From Bacteroidales bacterium (lineage in GTDB: Bacteria > Bacteroidota > Bacteroidia > Bacteroidales > GCA-2711565), in NCBI GenBank assembly GCA_029931995.1, contig JAOZQX010000022.1, positions 1,935 through 10,507 of the forward strand: a stretch of 8,573 nucleotides of DNA, written 5' to 3'. Under the pieces are notes generated by a model. The model was not told the DNA's origin and did no database searches. It worked only from the letters and a program-made list of their open reading frames with translations. Shown here one piece after another: positions 1 through 8,006 of the stretch (the first letter of the stretch is position 1; the number at the start of each line of letters is the position of its first letter). The position numbers were made by a program, and so were the translations under genes.

Positions 1-1487
1 ACATTAGACTTGAAGCTGGAATATGCAGCATATGCATAATAATTGCTTCCGCCATCAGGATATCGCGTAGCAATGTTTTCCATCGAACCATTCACAATAT
101 TTTCATTAAAACCCTCTGAATTCACTCTATTGTAAAGCGCTTCAAACCCATAAAAAAAAGTTGTTTTCTTAGCTATTGTTTTGTCAAAATCCATATTTAG
201 TGAAAAAACATTTACTTTCTCAATTTGCGATTTTAGCTCTTCACTGCCAAACTTTCGGCTATAGCGACTTTCTTCAACATTTTGATACGCAATATTTATT
301 TGAGCAGCATCATAAATCAAAGTAGCTTTTTGTAACTTCAAATTCAATGCATGATACATCCAGAATTGAGGTCCATAATACCATTCACTATACCTTAAAT
401 TATCATCATTAGTTTGAATCAGGCGATCATACCGAGGAACATCTGAGGAAGTGGATAAATAGAAAGTGTAATTAAGGTCAAAATTATCGTTTGGGCGATA
501 CCTGAATTTCTGCAAGAAATTTAATTGCCTATATCCAGATTGTTTCTGAATATTTGGATTTGAATTACTCAGTATTTGGTCGATCCCATTTATCCGCTCT
601 ACATAATTTAAGCGGTCAAATTCCTCCAAGCCCCTGGAACCCTGACGTAAATCCTCAAAATCGCTCAACGAAACCGAAGTTAACCAACCCCATTTTTTTC
701 CATGATAATTTACATCTACATGAAAAGTTTTCTCAAAATTCGCTGTTGCAAAACGACTCAAAAAGTTTATGGTATATTTTTTTTCATCAGGTGCATTCAG
801 GCGAACTTTCTTCGTATGAAAATCCATAACCCCACCCAATGCATCGCTACCATAAATAATGGAACCCGGACCAAAAACAACCTCAGCATTTTCCATAATA
901 TTTGGATCCAAGGTGATAATATTTTGCAGATTCCCGCTGCGGTAAATTGCATTATTCATCCGAATACCATCAACCACTAAAAGCACTGAATTGGCTGAGA
1001 ACCCCCTGATCATAGGACTACCTCCGCCCATCTGGCTTTTCTGAACAAATACTTCATTCGAGTAACTTAGCAGATCAGCTACAGTTTGTGGGTTGTAAAT
1101 TTCAATTTCACGCTGTCCGATAGAAGTAATTTTATTGGGAACCTCGCTTTTATTCTGTTCCCATTTATTGGCAGAGATCACGACCTCTGAAAGATCAATC
1201 AATTTTTCATTAAGATTGACCACATAGTTTAGCAATTCAAGCGAAGTGTAAGATAAGATCCGTTCATAAAAACCGGCATGCTGAAAAATAAGGGTGTCCT
1301 GCAAATCAAAAATCGAAACATCCAGTATTCCGTCGGCATTTGTAAGTCCAGATTTGCTTTTATCTATGTTAAAAACAGCAACATCTTCCAGAGGAGTTAA
1401 CGATTTACTATTAATAATTTTAAGCGTTTGCGCAGAAACATTAACACTAACAAAACAAGCTATCAGACAAACAAAAATTGATCTCAT
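1..1487 (-). CDS. TonB-dependent outer-membrane receptor, heme/hemoglobin-receptor type (3' end beyond window)
   Basis: This is an outer-membrane active transporter of the TonB-dependent family; 495 residues are visible and the frame is still open at the left edge. The ATG at 1487 is the only plausible start: an in-frame stop lies two codons upstream (1491-1493) and a signal peptide follows at once. Residues 1-19 form it, with probable cleavage after V-S-A19. Residues ~21-98 resemble the carboxypeptidase-regulatory-like beta domain common on Bacteroidota receptors, followed by LSEVVISA (99-106), a possible TonB-box region. The plug covers ~110-226 and contains GGGSPMIRGF (154-163), VVDGIR (171-176) and YGSDALGG (212-219). 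After that come alternating, aromatic-rich beta strands of the barrel. The plug wording resembles the hemoglobin/heme receptor subgroup, so heme or a related iron ligand is an inference; the barrel's heme-binding histidine motifs would lie outside the window. It follows the yidC terminator and probably has its own promoter. No Fur-like box was recognised. No frameshift was found in a codon-by-codon reading. Confidence 0.93.
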   Translation of the reverse strand, partial: MRSIFVCLIACFVSVNVSAQTLKIINSKSLTPLEDVAVFNIDKSKSGLTNADGILDVSIFDLQDTLIFQHAGFYERILSYTSLELLNYVVNLNEKLIDLSEVVISANKWEQNKSEVPNKITSIGQREIEIYNPQTVADLLSYSNEVFVQKSQMGGGSPMIRGFSANSVLLVVDGIRMNNAIYRSGNLQNIITLDPNIMENAEVVFGPGSIIYGSDALGGVMDFHTKKVRLNAPDEKKYTINFLSRFATANFEKTFHVDVNYHGKKWGWLTSVSLSDFEDLRQGSRGLEEFDRLNYVERINGIDQILSNSNPNIQKQSGYRQLNFLQKFRYRPNDNFDLNYTFYLSTSSDVPRYDRLIQTNDDNLRYSEWYYGPQFWMYHALNLKLQKATLIYDAAQINIAYQNVEESRYSRKFGSEELKSQIEKVNVFSLNMDFDKTIAKKTTFFYGFEALYNRVNSEGFNENIVNGSMENIATRYPDGGSNYYAYAAYSSFKSN

Positions 1488-1507
1488 TATTCACGTATAT
1501 TACAGGA

Positions 1508-1515
1508 CAAATTTA
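1508..1515 (-). promoter_or_regulatory. Candidate -7 promoter element of the TonB-receptor gene
   Basis: On the minus strand this reads TAAATTTG, an exact match to the Bacteroidota primary-sigma -7 consensus TAnnTTTG. It lies 20 bases before the receptor ATG, implying a very short 5' leader of roughly 15 bases. A TTTG that could act as the -33 element lies at 1542-1545, but the 26-base spacer is longer than the usual ~17-23. The assignment therefore rests on the -7 match and its position alone. Confidence 0.45.
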
Positions 1516-1583
1516 TCGAAATATTTTATTCTATTGCTTATCAAATCGACAAACAGATAGTATTTTCGTACAAAAATCCAGCC

Positions 1584-1617
1584 AAAATAAAAAAAGCCAC
1601 CCGAACAGATGGCCTTT
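1584..1617 (-). terminator. Rho-independent terminator after yidC
   Basis: On the minus strand, GCCATCT and GGGTGGC pair as a 7-bp stem (two G-T wobbles) around a GTTC loop, at 1596-1613. The stem can extend with AAA/TTT across one bulged G. It is followed by seven T (1589-1595) and then ATTTT. It begins ~10 bases after the yidC stop codon, so it would end the pyrG-yidC transcript before the receptor gene. Confidence 0.85.
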
Positions 1618-1623
1618 AAATTT

Positions 1624-3582
1624 TTAACGTTTCGGAGGTATTCCTCTTTTCTTTTGGGCTTCTTGCAATCGCTGTTGAAATTTAGATTTCTTAGCTGGTT
1701 TTTTCTTATTTATTTCAATTTGTGCCAGAATTCTTTTCTCATCGATTGTTTGACGGATCAAGTACATCTGAGCAAATGTAATTAAGTTGGCTAATAAATA
1801 ATAATAACTTAAACCCGAAGCATAATTATTAAAAATACCAAGGAACATAACGGGCATCATGTACATCATGGTCTTCATACCCGGCATTTGCTGGTTTGAA
1901 GCCATCATTTGGTTATTTAGCTTTGTGTAGAATATAGTAGATACTGTCATCAACAAAGTAAATAAACTAATATGATCGCCATAAAAAGGAATTTTAAACC
2001 CATCAGGGAATGTCCATATTGAATCATAAGATGACAAATCGGTTGCCCATAAAAATGGTTGTTGTCTTAACTCGATGGAAGACGGGAAAAAGCGGAACAT
2101 TGCAAAAAGTATAGGCATTTGCAAAAGCATAGGCACACAACCTGCCATCGGATTTACGCCTGCTTTTTTATACAGTGCCATGGTTGCCTGTTGCTTTTTC
2201 ATGCTATCCTCCTTCTTGGGGAATTTTTTCGCCAGCTCATCGATCTCAGGTTTTAGCACCCGCTTTTTAGCTGTTGATTTATATGTTTTGTAAGCAATAG
2301 GGAATAAAACAACTTTTAACAAGATGGTTAAAACCAGAATAATTATACCATAATTCCAACCAAAACTTCCCAAGAAGTTAAATACAGGAATAACTGCATA
2401 AATATTTACCCACGAAAGCAAAAAGAAACTCCATCCCAAAGGAATTTGTCGTTCCAAATCCATTTTGTATTTCCGTAAGATATTATATTTATTAGGGCCA
2501 AAATAAAATGCCATTGGAATACTTTGGTCAATACCGTATTCATAAGGCAGTCCAATTTCAGAATACATCGATCTCAAATAACGAGCATCTCCTCCAGCTT
2601 CAACTTTTTCTTCATTAGTTAAGGTTATAATTTCAGCATTACTAAAACTTTCTTTCGCAATAATAGTTGATGTGAAAAAACGTTGCTTATATGAAATCCA
2701 TTTAACCTTTGTGCTTAATTCCTCCTCATCGTCATTTGTTTCGGAGAGATAATCAACATCATCATTAAGGTATTTATAATAAATCGTCGAACCATTCATA
2801 CGATCGACCGTTTTTTCCTGTTTTCTAAGATCTAAACCCCATTCAAGATTAAGGAAGTTAGCATTTGGCGAAATCACATCCCTCATTCCAACAAAATTGA
2901 TTGCATAATCAACCATGTAATTGTCACCTTTAATGGTATATAAATACTCAATGTATTTATCCTGATTAAATGAAATATCATCTACATCAACATAAAGACG
3001 TAAGCCGAATGTCAATTCTTCCTCGCCACTTATTTCAACATTTTCTTTCCCTTCCATGAATCTGTCATTCCAAAATGGCTGAAAATAGAAATCCTGAGTA
3101 TTCAGTAAATGATTACCCACAAAAAATGAGAGATTAAACTTGGTTGTGTCAGAATCAAATAAGATTAAAGGTTGGCCATCAAAGGTTTTATAATCCTTTA
3201 ACTCTGCTGATAAAACCCGCCCCCCTTTATTGGTAAACTCAAGTTTCAATACATCGGTTTCAACTTTAATAGTTTTTTCTTCGCCAATAGCAGAATTAGC
3301 AAAAACACTGTATTTTGATCTGTCAATTTGTGATGAGCTTTCGAGATTTCCAACACTTTGAGCTTGCTGTGCTCCGGGCTGAGTTTCAGCTTGAGCTTGC
3401 TGTTCTTTTCGCAGTTGAGCCGCTGCCTCTTCTACTACCCGTTTTGCCTGATATTCCTGTGCAATTGAGTCACGGACAAATTTTTGTCTTTGCTGTTCTT
3501 CTTTTGATGGGGTCATCCACATGCTCCAGCCAACAAATATGGCTCCGATTATCAAAAGACCTATAATATTATTTTTATTCAT
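1624..3582 (-). CDS. yidC: Membrane protein insertase YidC (Oxa1 family)
   Basis: YidC inserts inner-membrane proteins, alone or with the Sec translocon, and helps fold them. At 652 residues it is longer than the E. coli protein (548) but normal for Bacteroidota. Residues 5-23 form the N-terminal signal-anchor helix. Residues ~25-85 are a charged, Gln/Ala-rich linker, probably partly coiled coil. Residues ~90-365 are the periplasmic beta-sandwich P1 domain. The conserved insertase core follows (~384-612), with membrane helices around 384-404, 409-430, 477-499, 536-553 and 571-608. It includes the cytoplasmic hairpin KSTAKKRVLKPEIDELAKKF (435-454) and the stretch VNPMAGCVPMLLQMP (476-490). The groove position that is Arg366 in E. 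coli aligns with Lys423 (TILLKVVLFP). The tail (612-652) is strongly basic (KKKPAKKSK), as expected for ribosome contact. The gene follows pyrG by 77 bases with no terminator or convincing promoter between them, so co-transcription is likely. The start is fixed by the MNKNN signal-anchor N-terminus. Confidence 0.97.
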   Translation of the reverse strand: MNKNNIIGLLIIGAIFVGWSMWMTPSKEEQQRQKFVRDSIAQEYQAKRVVEEAAAQLRKEQQAQAETQPGAQQAQSVGNLESSSQIDRSKYSVFANSAIGEEKTIKVETDVLKLEFTNKGGRVLSAELKDYKTFDGQPLILFDSDTTKFNLSFFVGNHLLNTQDFYFQPFWNDRFMEGKENVEISGEEELTFGLRLYVDVDDISFNQDKYIEYLYTIKGDNYMVDYAINFVGMRDVISPNANFLNLEWGLDLRKQEKTVDRMNGSTIYYKYLNDDVDYLSETNDDEEELSTKVKWISYKQRFFTSTIIAKESFSNAEIITLTNEEKVEAGGDARYLRSMYSEIGLPYEYGIDQSIPMAFYFGPNKYNILRKYKMDLERQIPLGWSFFLLSWVNIYAVIPVFNFLGSFGWNYGIIILVLTILLKVVLFPIAYKTYKSTAKKRVLKPEIDELAKKFPKKEDSMKKQQATMALYKKAGVNPMAGCVPMLLQMPILFAMFRFFPSSIELRQQPFLWATDLSSYDSIWTFPDGFKIPFYGDHISLFTLLMTVSTIFYTKLNNQMMASNQQMPGMKTMMYMMPVMFLGIFNNYASGLSYYYLLANLITFAQMYLIRQTIDEKRILAQIEINKKKPAKKSKFQQRLQEAQKKRGIPPKR

Positions 3583-3659
3583 TTATTCAAATTTTTCTTT
3601 AATCAGGATTGATCATTCGGTATCATCAAAAACCATTCCCAAGCAATATTTTTTATTTT

Positions 3660-5285
<1,626 letters not shown>

Positions 5286-5290
5286 CTAAA

Positions 5291-5312
5291 AACAAAAAAC
5301 ACCCCTAAGGGT
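5291..5312 (-). promoter_or_regulatory. Mini hairpin plus U-run in the pyrG leader
   Basis: Between the gap terminator and the pyrG ATG, the minus strand reads ACCC-TTAG-GGGT (5301-5312), a 4-bp stem with a 4-base loop. It is followed by G and six T (5294-5299), then G and more T. It looks like a minimal attenuator and would sit about 10-20 bases after the transcript start if the -7 candidate at 5325-5332 is correct. The stem is short and function is unproven. pyrG in Gram-positive bacteria is controlled by CTP-dependent attenuation in its leader, which is the only reason to consider the same here. Confidence 0.3.
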
Positions 5313-5324
5313 TTAATTTGTATG

Positions 5325-5332
5325 CAAAAATA
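5325..5332 (-). promoter_or_regulatory. Candidate -7 promoter element of pyrG
   Basis: The minus strand reads TATTTTTG, matching TAnnTTTG, 55 bases before the pyrG ATG. It overlaps the end of the U-tract of the gap terminator. No TTG or TTTG is seen at -33 distance; that position falls in the terminator stem. A promoter must exist here if the terminator works, and this is the best candidate, but the T-rich context makes chance matches likely. Confidence 0.35.
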
Positions 5333-5370
5333 AAAAAATTACGAGGTAATCCTGAGATATACCTCGTAAT
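5331..5370 (-). terminator. Strong Rho-independent terminator after gap
   Basis: ATTACGAGGTA and TACCTCGTAAT pair perfectly over 11 bp (5360-5370 with 5338-5348). The 11-base interior can itself form ATC-TCAG-GAT. A run of seven T follows on the minus strand (5332-5338). It starts 17 bases after the gap stop codon and cleanly separates gap from pyrG. Confidence 0.92.
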
Positions 5371-5386
5371 ATTCCAATATAAAATA

Positions 5387-6850
5387 TTAATAGTATCTGT
5401 AACTTTTAACTTTAGCAATGTGTTTTGCCAAGCGCATTACCTGCATAGTATAGCCAAATTCGTTATCGTACCATAAATAAATAACTACATTTTTTCCATC
5501 TTTGGAAACTTTTGTTGCAGGGCTATCATAAATACAAGCCGCAGAATCACCAACAAAATCAGATGACACAGCATCATATGAATTTGAGTAACGAAGTTGC
5601 TCAACTAAACCACCACTTAAAGATGTTTTTAAAAACATATCGTTTACCTCCTCAAGACTGGTTTGTTTTTTAACTGTTAAAGACAAGATAACCAATGAAA
5701 CATTAGGGGTTGGAACTCTAACTGCATTCCCAGTTAATTTTCCCTCAAGACTTGGAATAACTTTAACAGCAGCTTTTGCAGCACCGGTATCTGTAATTAC
5801 CATATTGAGTGGTGCTGAACGTCCACGGCGATTTTTTTTATGAAAATTATCCAGTAAGTTTTGGTCATTTGTATAAGCATGAATGGTTTCTAGATGACCT
5901 TTTTCAATTCCCAAATTATTTTCAATCACCATTAAACCAGGAATAGCAGCATTAGTGGTACAAGAAGCAGCTGACCAAATTTTATAATCATCCGGATTGT
6001 GATTGAGATGATTTGCTCCGTAAACAATATTTGGAATATTTCCTTTACCTGGCGCAGTTAGTAAAACCCTTGCTATACCCTTTGCTTTTATATGACGACC
6101 TAAACCTTCTTCATCCCTGAAAATTCCAGTATTATCAATAAGCAAAGCATTATTAATTCCAAATTCAGTGTAATCAATATCTTCTGGGTTACTAGCCTCC
6201 AACATATGGATTTTATTTCCATTTACATACAAAATTTGATCTTCAATATTCTCAACAGCAACACCTCTAAATTGTCCATGAACCGAATCGTGACGGAACA
6301 AAGAAGCTCTTTTTCGAAGTGCTTCACCAGAATTATTACGTGCAACAATAGCACGAACTCTCAGCTGGTTACCATTTCCCTGAATTATAAGCTCACGGGC
6401 TACCAAGCGCCCAATACGTCCAAAACCAAATAATACAACATCTACAGGCTTGTCAAAAGTTGGTTTTTTACCTATAAGGTTTGCTAATTTATCTGCGATA
6501 AATTCATCAACAGAATTATACTTATTTCCATCCTCAGTCCATTCAAAATTTAAACGACCTATATCAATACGTGCATTAACAATATCAGCTTTCAAAATAG
6601 CTTCTGCTAACTTCAACGAATCCTGAACTTTCAATATCTTATTTACAATCCGCTCGGCATAGGAATGTTTATAAAGTATGGCACTTGCTGCACGATCAAG
6701 CAATTGACTTCTGTGCATAATCAACTCTACTGACTTATCGTAAAACAATTGCCCCAAAATGGCAATCAATTCATTCGCGATTTTTTCATCACATAACCAT
6801 TGACTCAGAGATTCCTCGTATTGATAATTATTATCAGTTGGTACATTCAT
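5387..6850 (-). CDS. gap: N-terminally extended glyceraldehyde-3-phosphate dehydrogenase
   Basis: GAPDH oxidises glyceraldehyde 3-phosphate to 1,3-bisphosphoglycerate (or the reverse in gluconeogenesis) in the cytoplasm. At 487 residues it is ~150 longer than the classical ~335-residue enzyme. Residues 1-~135 are a mostly helical extension with no motif I recognise. The Rossmann domain then begins (VVLFGFGRIGR, 138-148). Catalytic Cys297 lies in SAASCTTN (293-300) and the base His324 in HAYTNDQ (324-330). TGAAKA (355-360), RVPTPNVS (378-385) and WYDNEFGYT near the C-terminus are also conserved, so the enzyme should be active. At the end of the second beta strand, where NAD-specific enzymes have Asp (VNDLTD), it reads AIVARNNSGEAL (167-178) with no acidic residue at the site, suggesting NADP(H) use or dual specificity. 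Similar extended proteins ending in ..YTYY/..YRYY occur in Flavobacteriia, so the architecture is not unique. It is flanked by terminators on both sides and is probably monocistronic. Confidence 0.95.
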   Translation of the reverse strand: MNVPTDNNYQYEESLSQWLCDEKIANELIAILGQLFYDKSVELIMHRSQLLDRAASAILYKHSYAERIVNKILKVQDSLKLAEAILKADIVNARIDIGRLNFEWTEDGNKYNSVDEFIADKLANLIGKKPTFDKPVDVVLFGFGRIGRLVARELIIQGNGNQLRVRAIVARNNSGEALRKRASLFRHDSVHGQFRGVAVENIEDQILYVNGNKIHMLEASNPEDIDYTEFGINNALLIDNTGIFRDEEGLGRHIKAKGIARVLLTAPGKGNIPNIVYGANHLNHNPDDYKIWSAASCTTNAAIPGLMVIENNLGIEKGHLETIHAYTNDQNLLDNFHKKNRRGRSAPLNMVITDTGAAKAAVKVIPSLEGKLTGNAVRVPTPNVSLVILSLTVKKQTSLEEVNDMFLKTSLSGGLVEQLRYSNSYDAVSSDFVGDSAACIYDSPATKVSKDGKNVVIYLWYDNEFGYTMQVMRLAKHIAKVKSYRYY

Positions 6851-6913
6851 AATGGTGGAGTTTAATTAATTAAATATTAATAAATTAAGAAGCACTAATC
6901 AGACTAATGAATC

Positions 6914-6921
6914 CAAAAATA
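6914..6921 (-). promoter_or_regulatory. Candidate -7 promoter element of gap
   Basis: The minus strand reads TATTTTTG, matching TAnnTTTG, 64 bases before the gap ATG and joined to the U-tract of the rpoD terminator. A TTTG at 6938-6941, in the terminator's descending arm, could serve as a -33 element, but its 16-base spacer is slightly short. The remaining leader (6851-6913) is very AT-rich, with TTAATTAATTAA and no Shine-Dalgarno sequence. Confidence 0.4.
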
Positions 6922-6966
6922 AAAAAAATAGGATTACCAAAAAAAAGATTTTTTCAGCAATCCTAT
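6921..6966 (-). terminator. Rho-independent terminator after rpoD
   Basis: ATAGGATT (6959-6966) pairs perfectly with AATCCTAT (6928-6935). The stem can extend inward through G-T and C-G pairs into an A6/T8 stretch, giving a long imperfect hairpin. Eight T follow on the minus strand (6921-6928). It lies 23 bases after the rpoD stop codon and separates rpoD from gap. Confidence 0.85.
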
Positions 6967-6989
6967 GTTAATAAGTATCTAAAATTCGT

Positions 6990-7856
6990 TTATTCTCCGA
7001 GATAAACTTTTAATAAACGACTTCGAGAGTTGTGCTTTAAACGACGTATCGCTTTTTCCTTTATTTGACGAACTCTTTCTCTGGTCAGATCAAATTTAGC
7101 TCCGATCTCTTCAAGGGTATATTCATGGTTGGTGCCAATTCCATAATACAAATTAATCACATCTCTTTCTTTGTCCGATAAAGTTGCCAATGACCTTTGA
7201 ATTTCCTTACCTAAAGATTCCTTAAGTAAGCCCGAATCAGTGGGCATGTTATCTTCAGTAACAAACACATCTAAGAATTTCAAATCCTCATCCTGTGTTA
7301 AAGGAGCATCCATTGAAACATATTTTGTTGAAATTTTTAATGCCGCTTCAATTTTGTGTTCAGGCACTTCCAATGATTCTGCAATTTCATCTGATGATGG
7401 TGCACGTTCAAAAACCTGTTCGAGACGCGATGATATTTTTTTGATTTTATTTAATGATCCTACCTGATTTAGAGGTAATCTTACAATCCGTGATTGCTCA
7501 GCAAGAGCTTGTAGAATTGATTGCCTAATCCACCAAACAGCATAAGAAATAAACTTAAACCCACGAGTTTCATCAAAACGCTGTGCTGCTTTAATCAAAC
7601 CCAAATTACCTTCGTTAATCAAATCAGGTAAGCTTAAACCCTGATTTTGATACTGCTTGGCAACCGAAACAACAAAACGTAAATTTGCTTTCGTTAACTT
7701 CTCTAAAGCGATTTGATCCCCAGCTTTTATCTTTTGTGCAAGTTTAACTTCTTCCTCAGCAGTAATCAACTCTTCTTTTCCAATATCTTGTAAATACTTG
7801 TCTAGAGAAGCAGTTTCTCTATTAGTTATTGATTTAGTGATTTTTAATTGTCTCAT
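6990..7856 (-). CDS. rpoD: Primary RNA polymerase sigma factor (sigma-70/SigA type)
   Basis: This is the housekeeping sigma factor that directs RNA polymerase to most promoters. At 288 residues it is far shorter than E. coli RpoD (613) but normal for Bacteroidota primary sigma factors, which lack region 1.1 and the large non-conserved insert. Region 1.2 is at ~17-50. Region 2 (~56-127) holds the core-binding and -10 recognition helices, including [20 protein letters not shown] (76-95) and [12 protein letters not shown] (103-114). Region 3 is ~128-200. Region 4.2 has the helix-turn-helix [20 protein letters not shown] (246-265) followed by KEKAIRRLK (266-274). The N-terminus [14 protein letters not shown] is a hallmark of this family in the phylum and fixes the start. 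It lies 150 bases downstream of the htrA-like gene without a convincing terminator between them, and ends in its own terminator. Its product is expected to read the TAnnTTTG-type elements noted elsewhere in the window. Confidence 0.97.
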   Translation of the reverse strand: MRQLKITKSITNRETASLDKYLQDIGKEELITAEEEVKLAQKIKAGDQIALEKLTKANLRFVVSVAKQYQNQGLSLPDLINEGNLGLIKAAQRFDETRGFKFISYAVWWIRQSILQALAEQSRIVRLPLNQVGSLNKIKKISSRLEQVFERAPSSDEIAESLEVPEHKIEAALKISTKYVSMDAPLTQDEDLKFLDVFVTEDNMPTDSGLLKESLGKEIQRSLATLSDKERDVINLYYGIGTNHEYTLEEIGAKFDLTRERVRQIKEKAIRRLKHNSRSRLLKVYLGE

Positions 7857-8006
7857 ATATATGGTTTGATTCGCTTAGATTCTTATAGTTAGGGTAGTCT
7901 TAGGTTTATACAATCTATATAAATATAAGGAAAAATCTATTAGTAAGTATCTTATACGAAATATTTTTTACAAAGTTGCTAATTATTTATAATAATTCCA
8001 AATAAT
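7857..8006 (-). promoter_or_regulatory. htrA-rpoD intergenic region, presumed rpoD leader or promoter
   Basis: This 150-base, very AT-rich spacer is the only place an rpoD-specific promoter could lie. No exact TAnnTTTG was found; the nearest is CAACTTTG just after the htrA stop. A perfect AT-only inverted repeat (AATTATT-ATA-AATAATT, 7981-7997) begins 9 bases after the htrA stop, but no U-tract follows, so it is not a typical terminator. The start codon is preceded by CCATATATATG, without a Shine-Dalgarno sequence. rpoD may therefore be read through from htrA, or use a degenerate promoter. Confidence 0.3.

Noticed and set aside
554..1560. Plus-strand open frames of 88-92 codons at 554-829, 702-980 and 1294-1560
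   Set aside because: They lie antisense to the TonB-receptor gene, or mostly so, and have low-complexity, non-family protein sequences. The minus-strand frame is intact and carries clear receptor motifs.
3609..3629. Inverted repeat TTGAT...ATCAA in the pyrG-yidC spacer as a terminator or operator
   Set aside because: It has only 5-bp arms around an 11-base loop with no U-run, which is no better than chance. It does not break the proposed pyrG-yidC operon.
6206..7467. Plus-strand open frames at 6206-6433 and 7240-7467
   Set aside because: They are antisense to gap and rpoD, whose catalytic and DNA-binding motifs are intact in the minus-strand frame.
7981..7997. Perfect AT-only hairpin after htrA as an intrinsic terminator
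   Set aside because: The stem is 7 A-T pairs only and no U-run follows, so it is unlikely to stop polymerase. Such repeats arise readily in AT-rich spacers.
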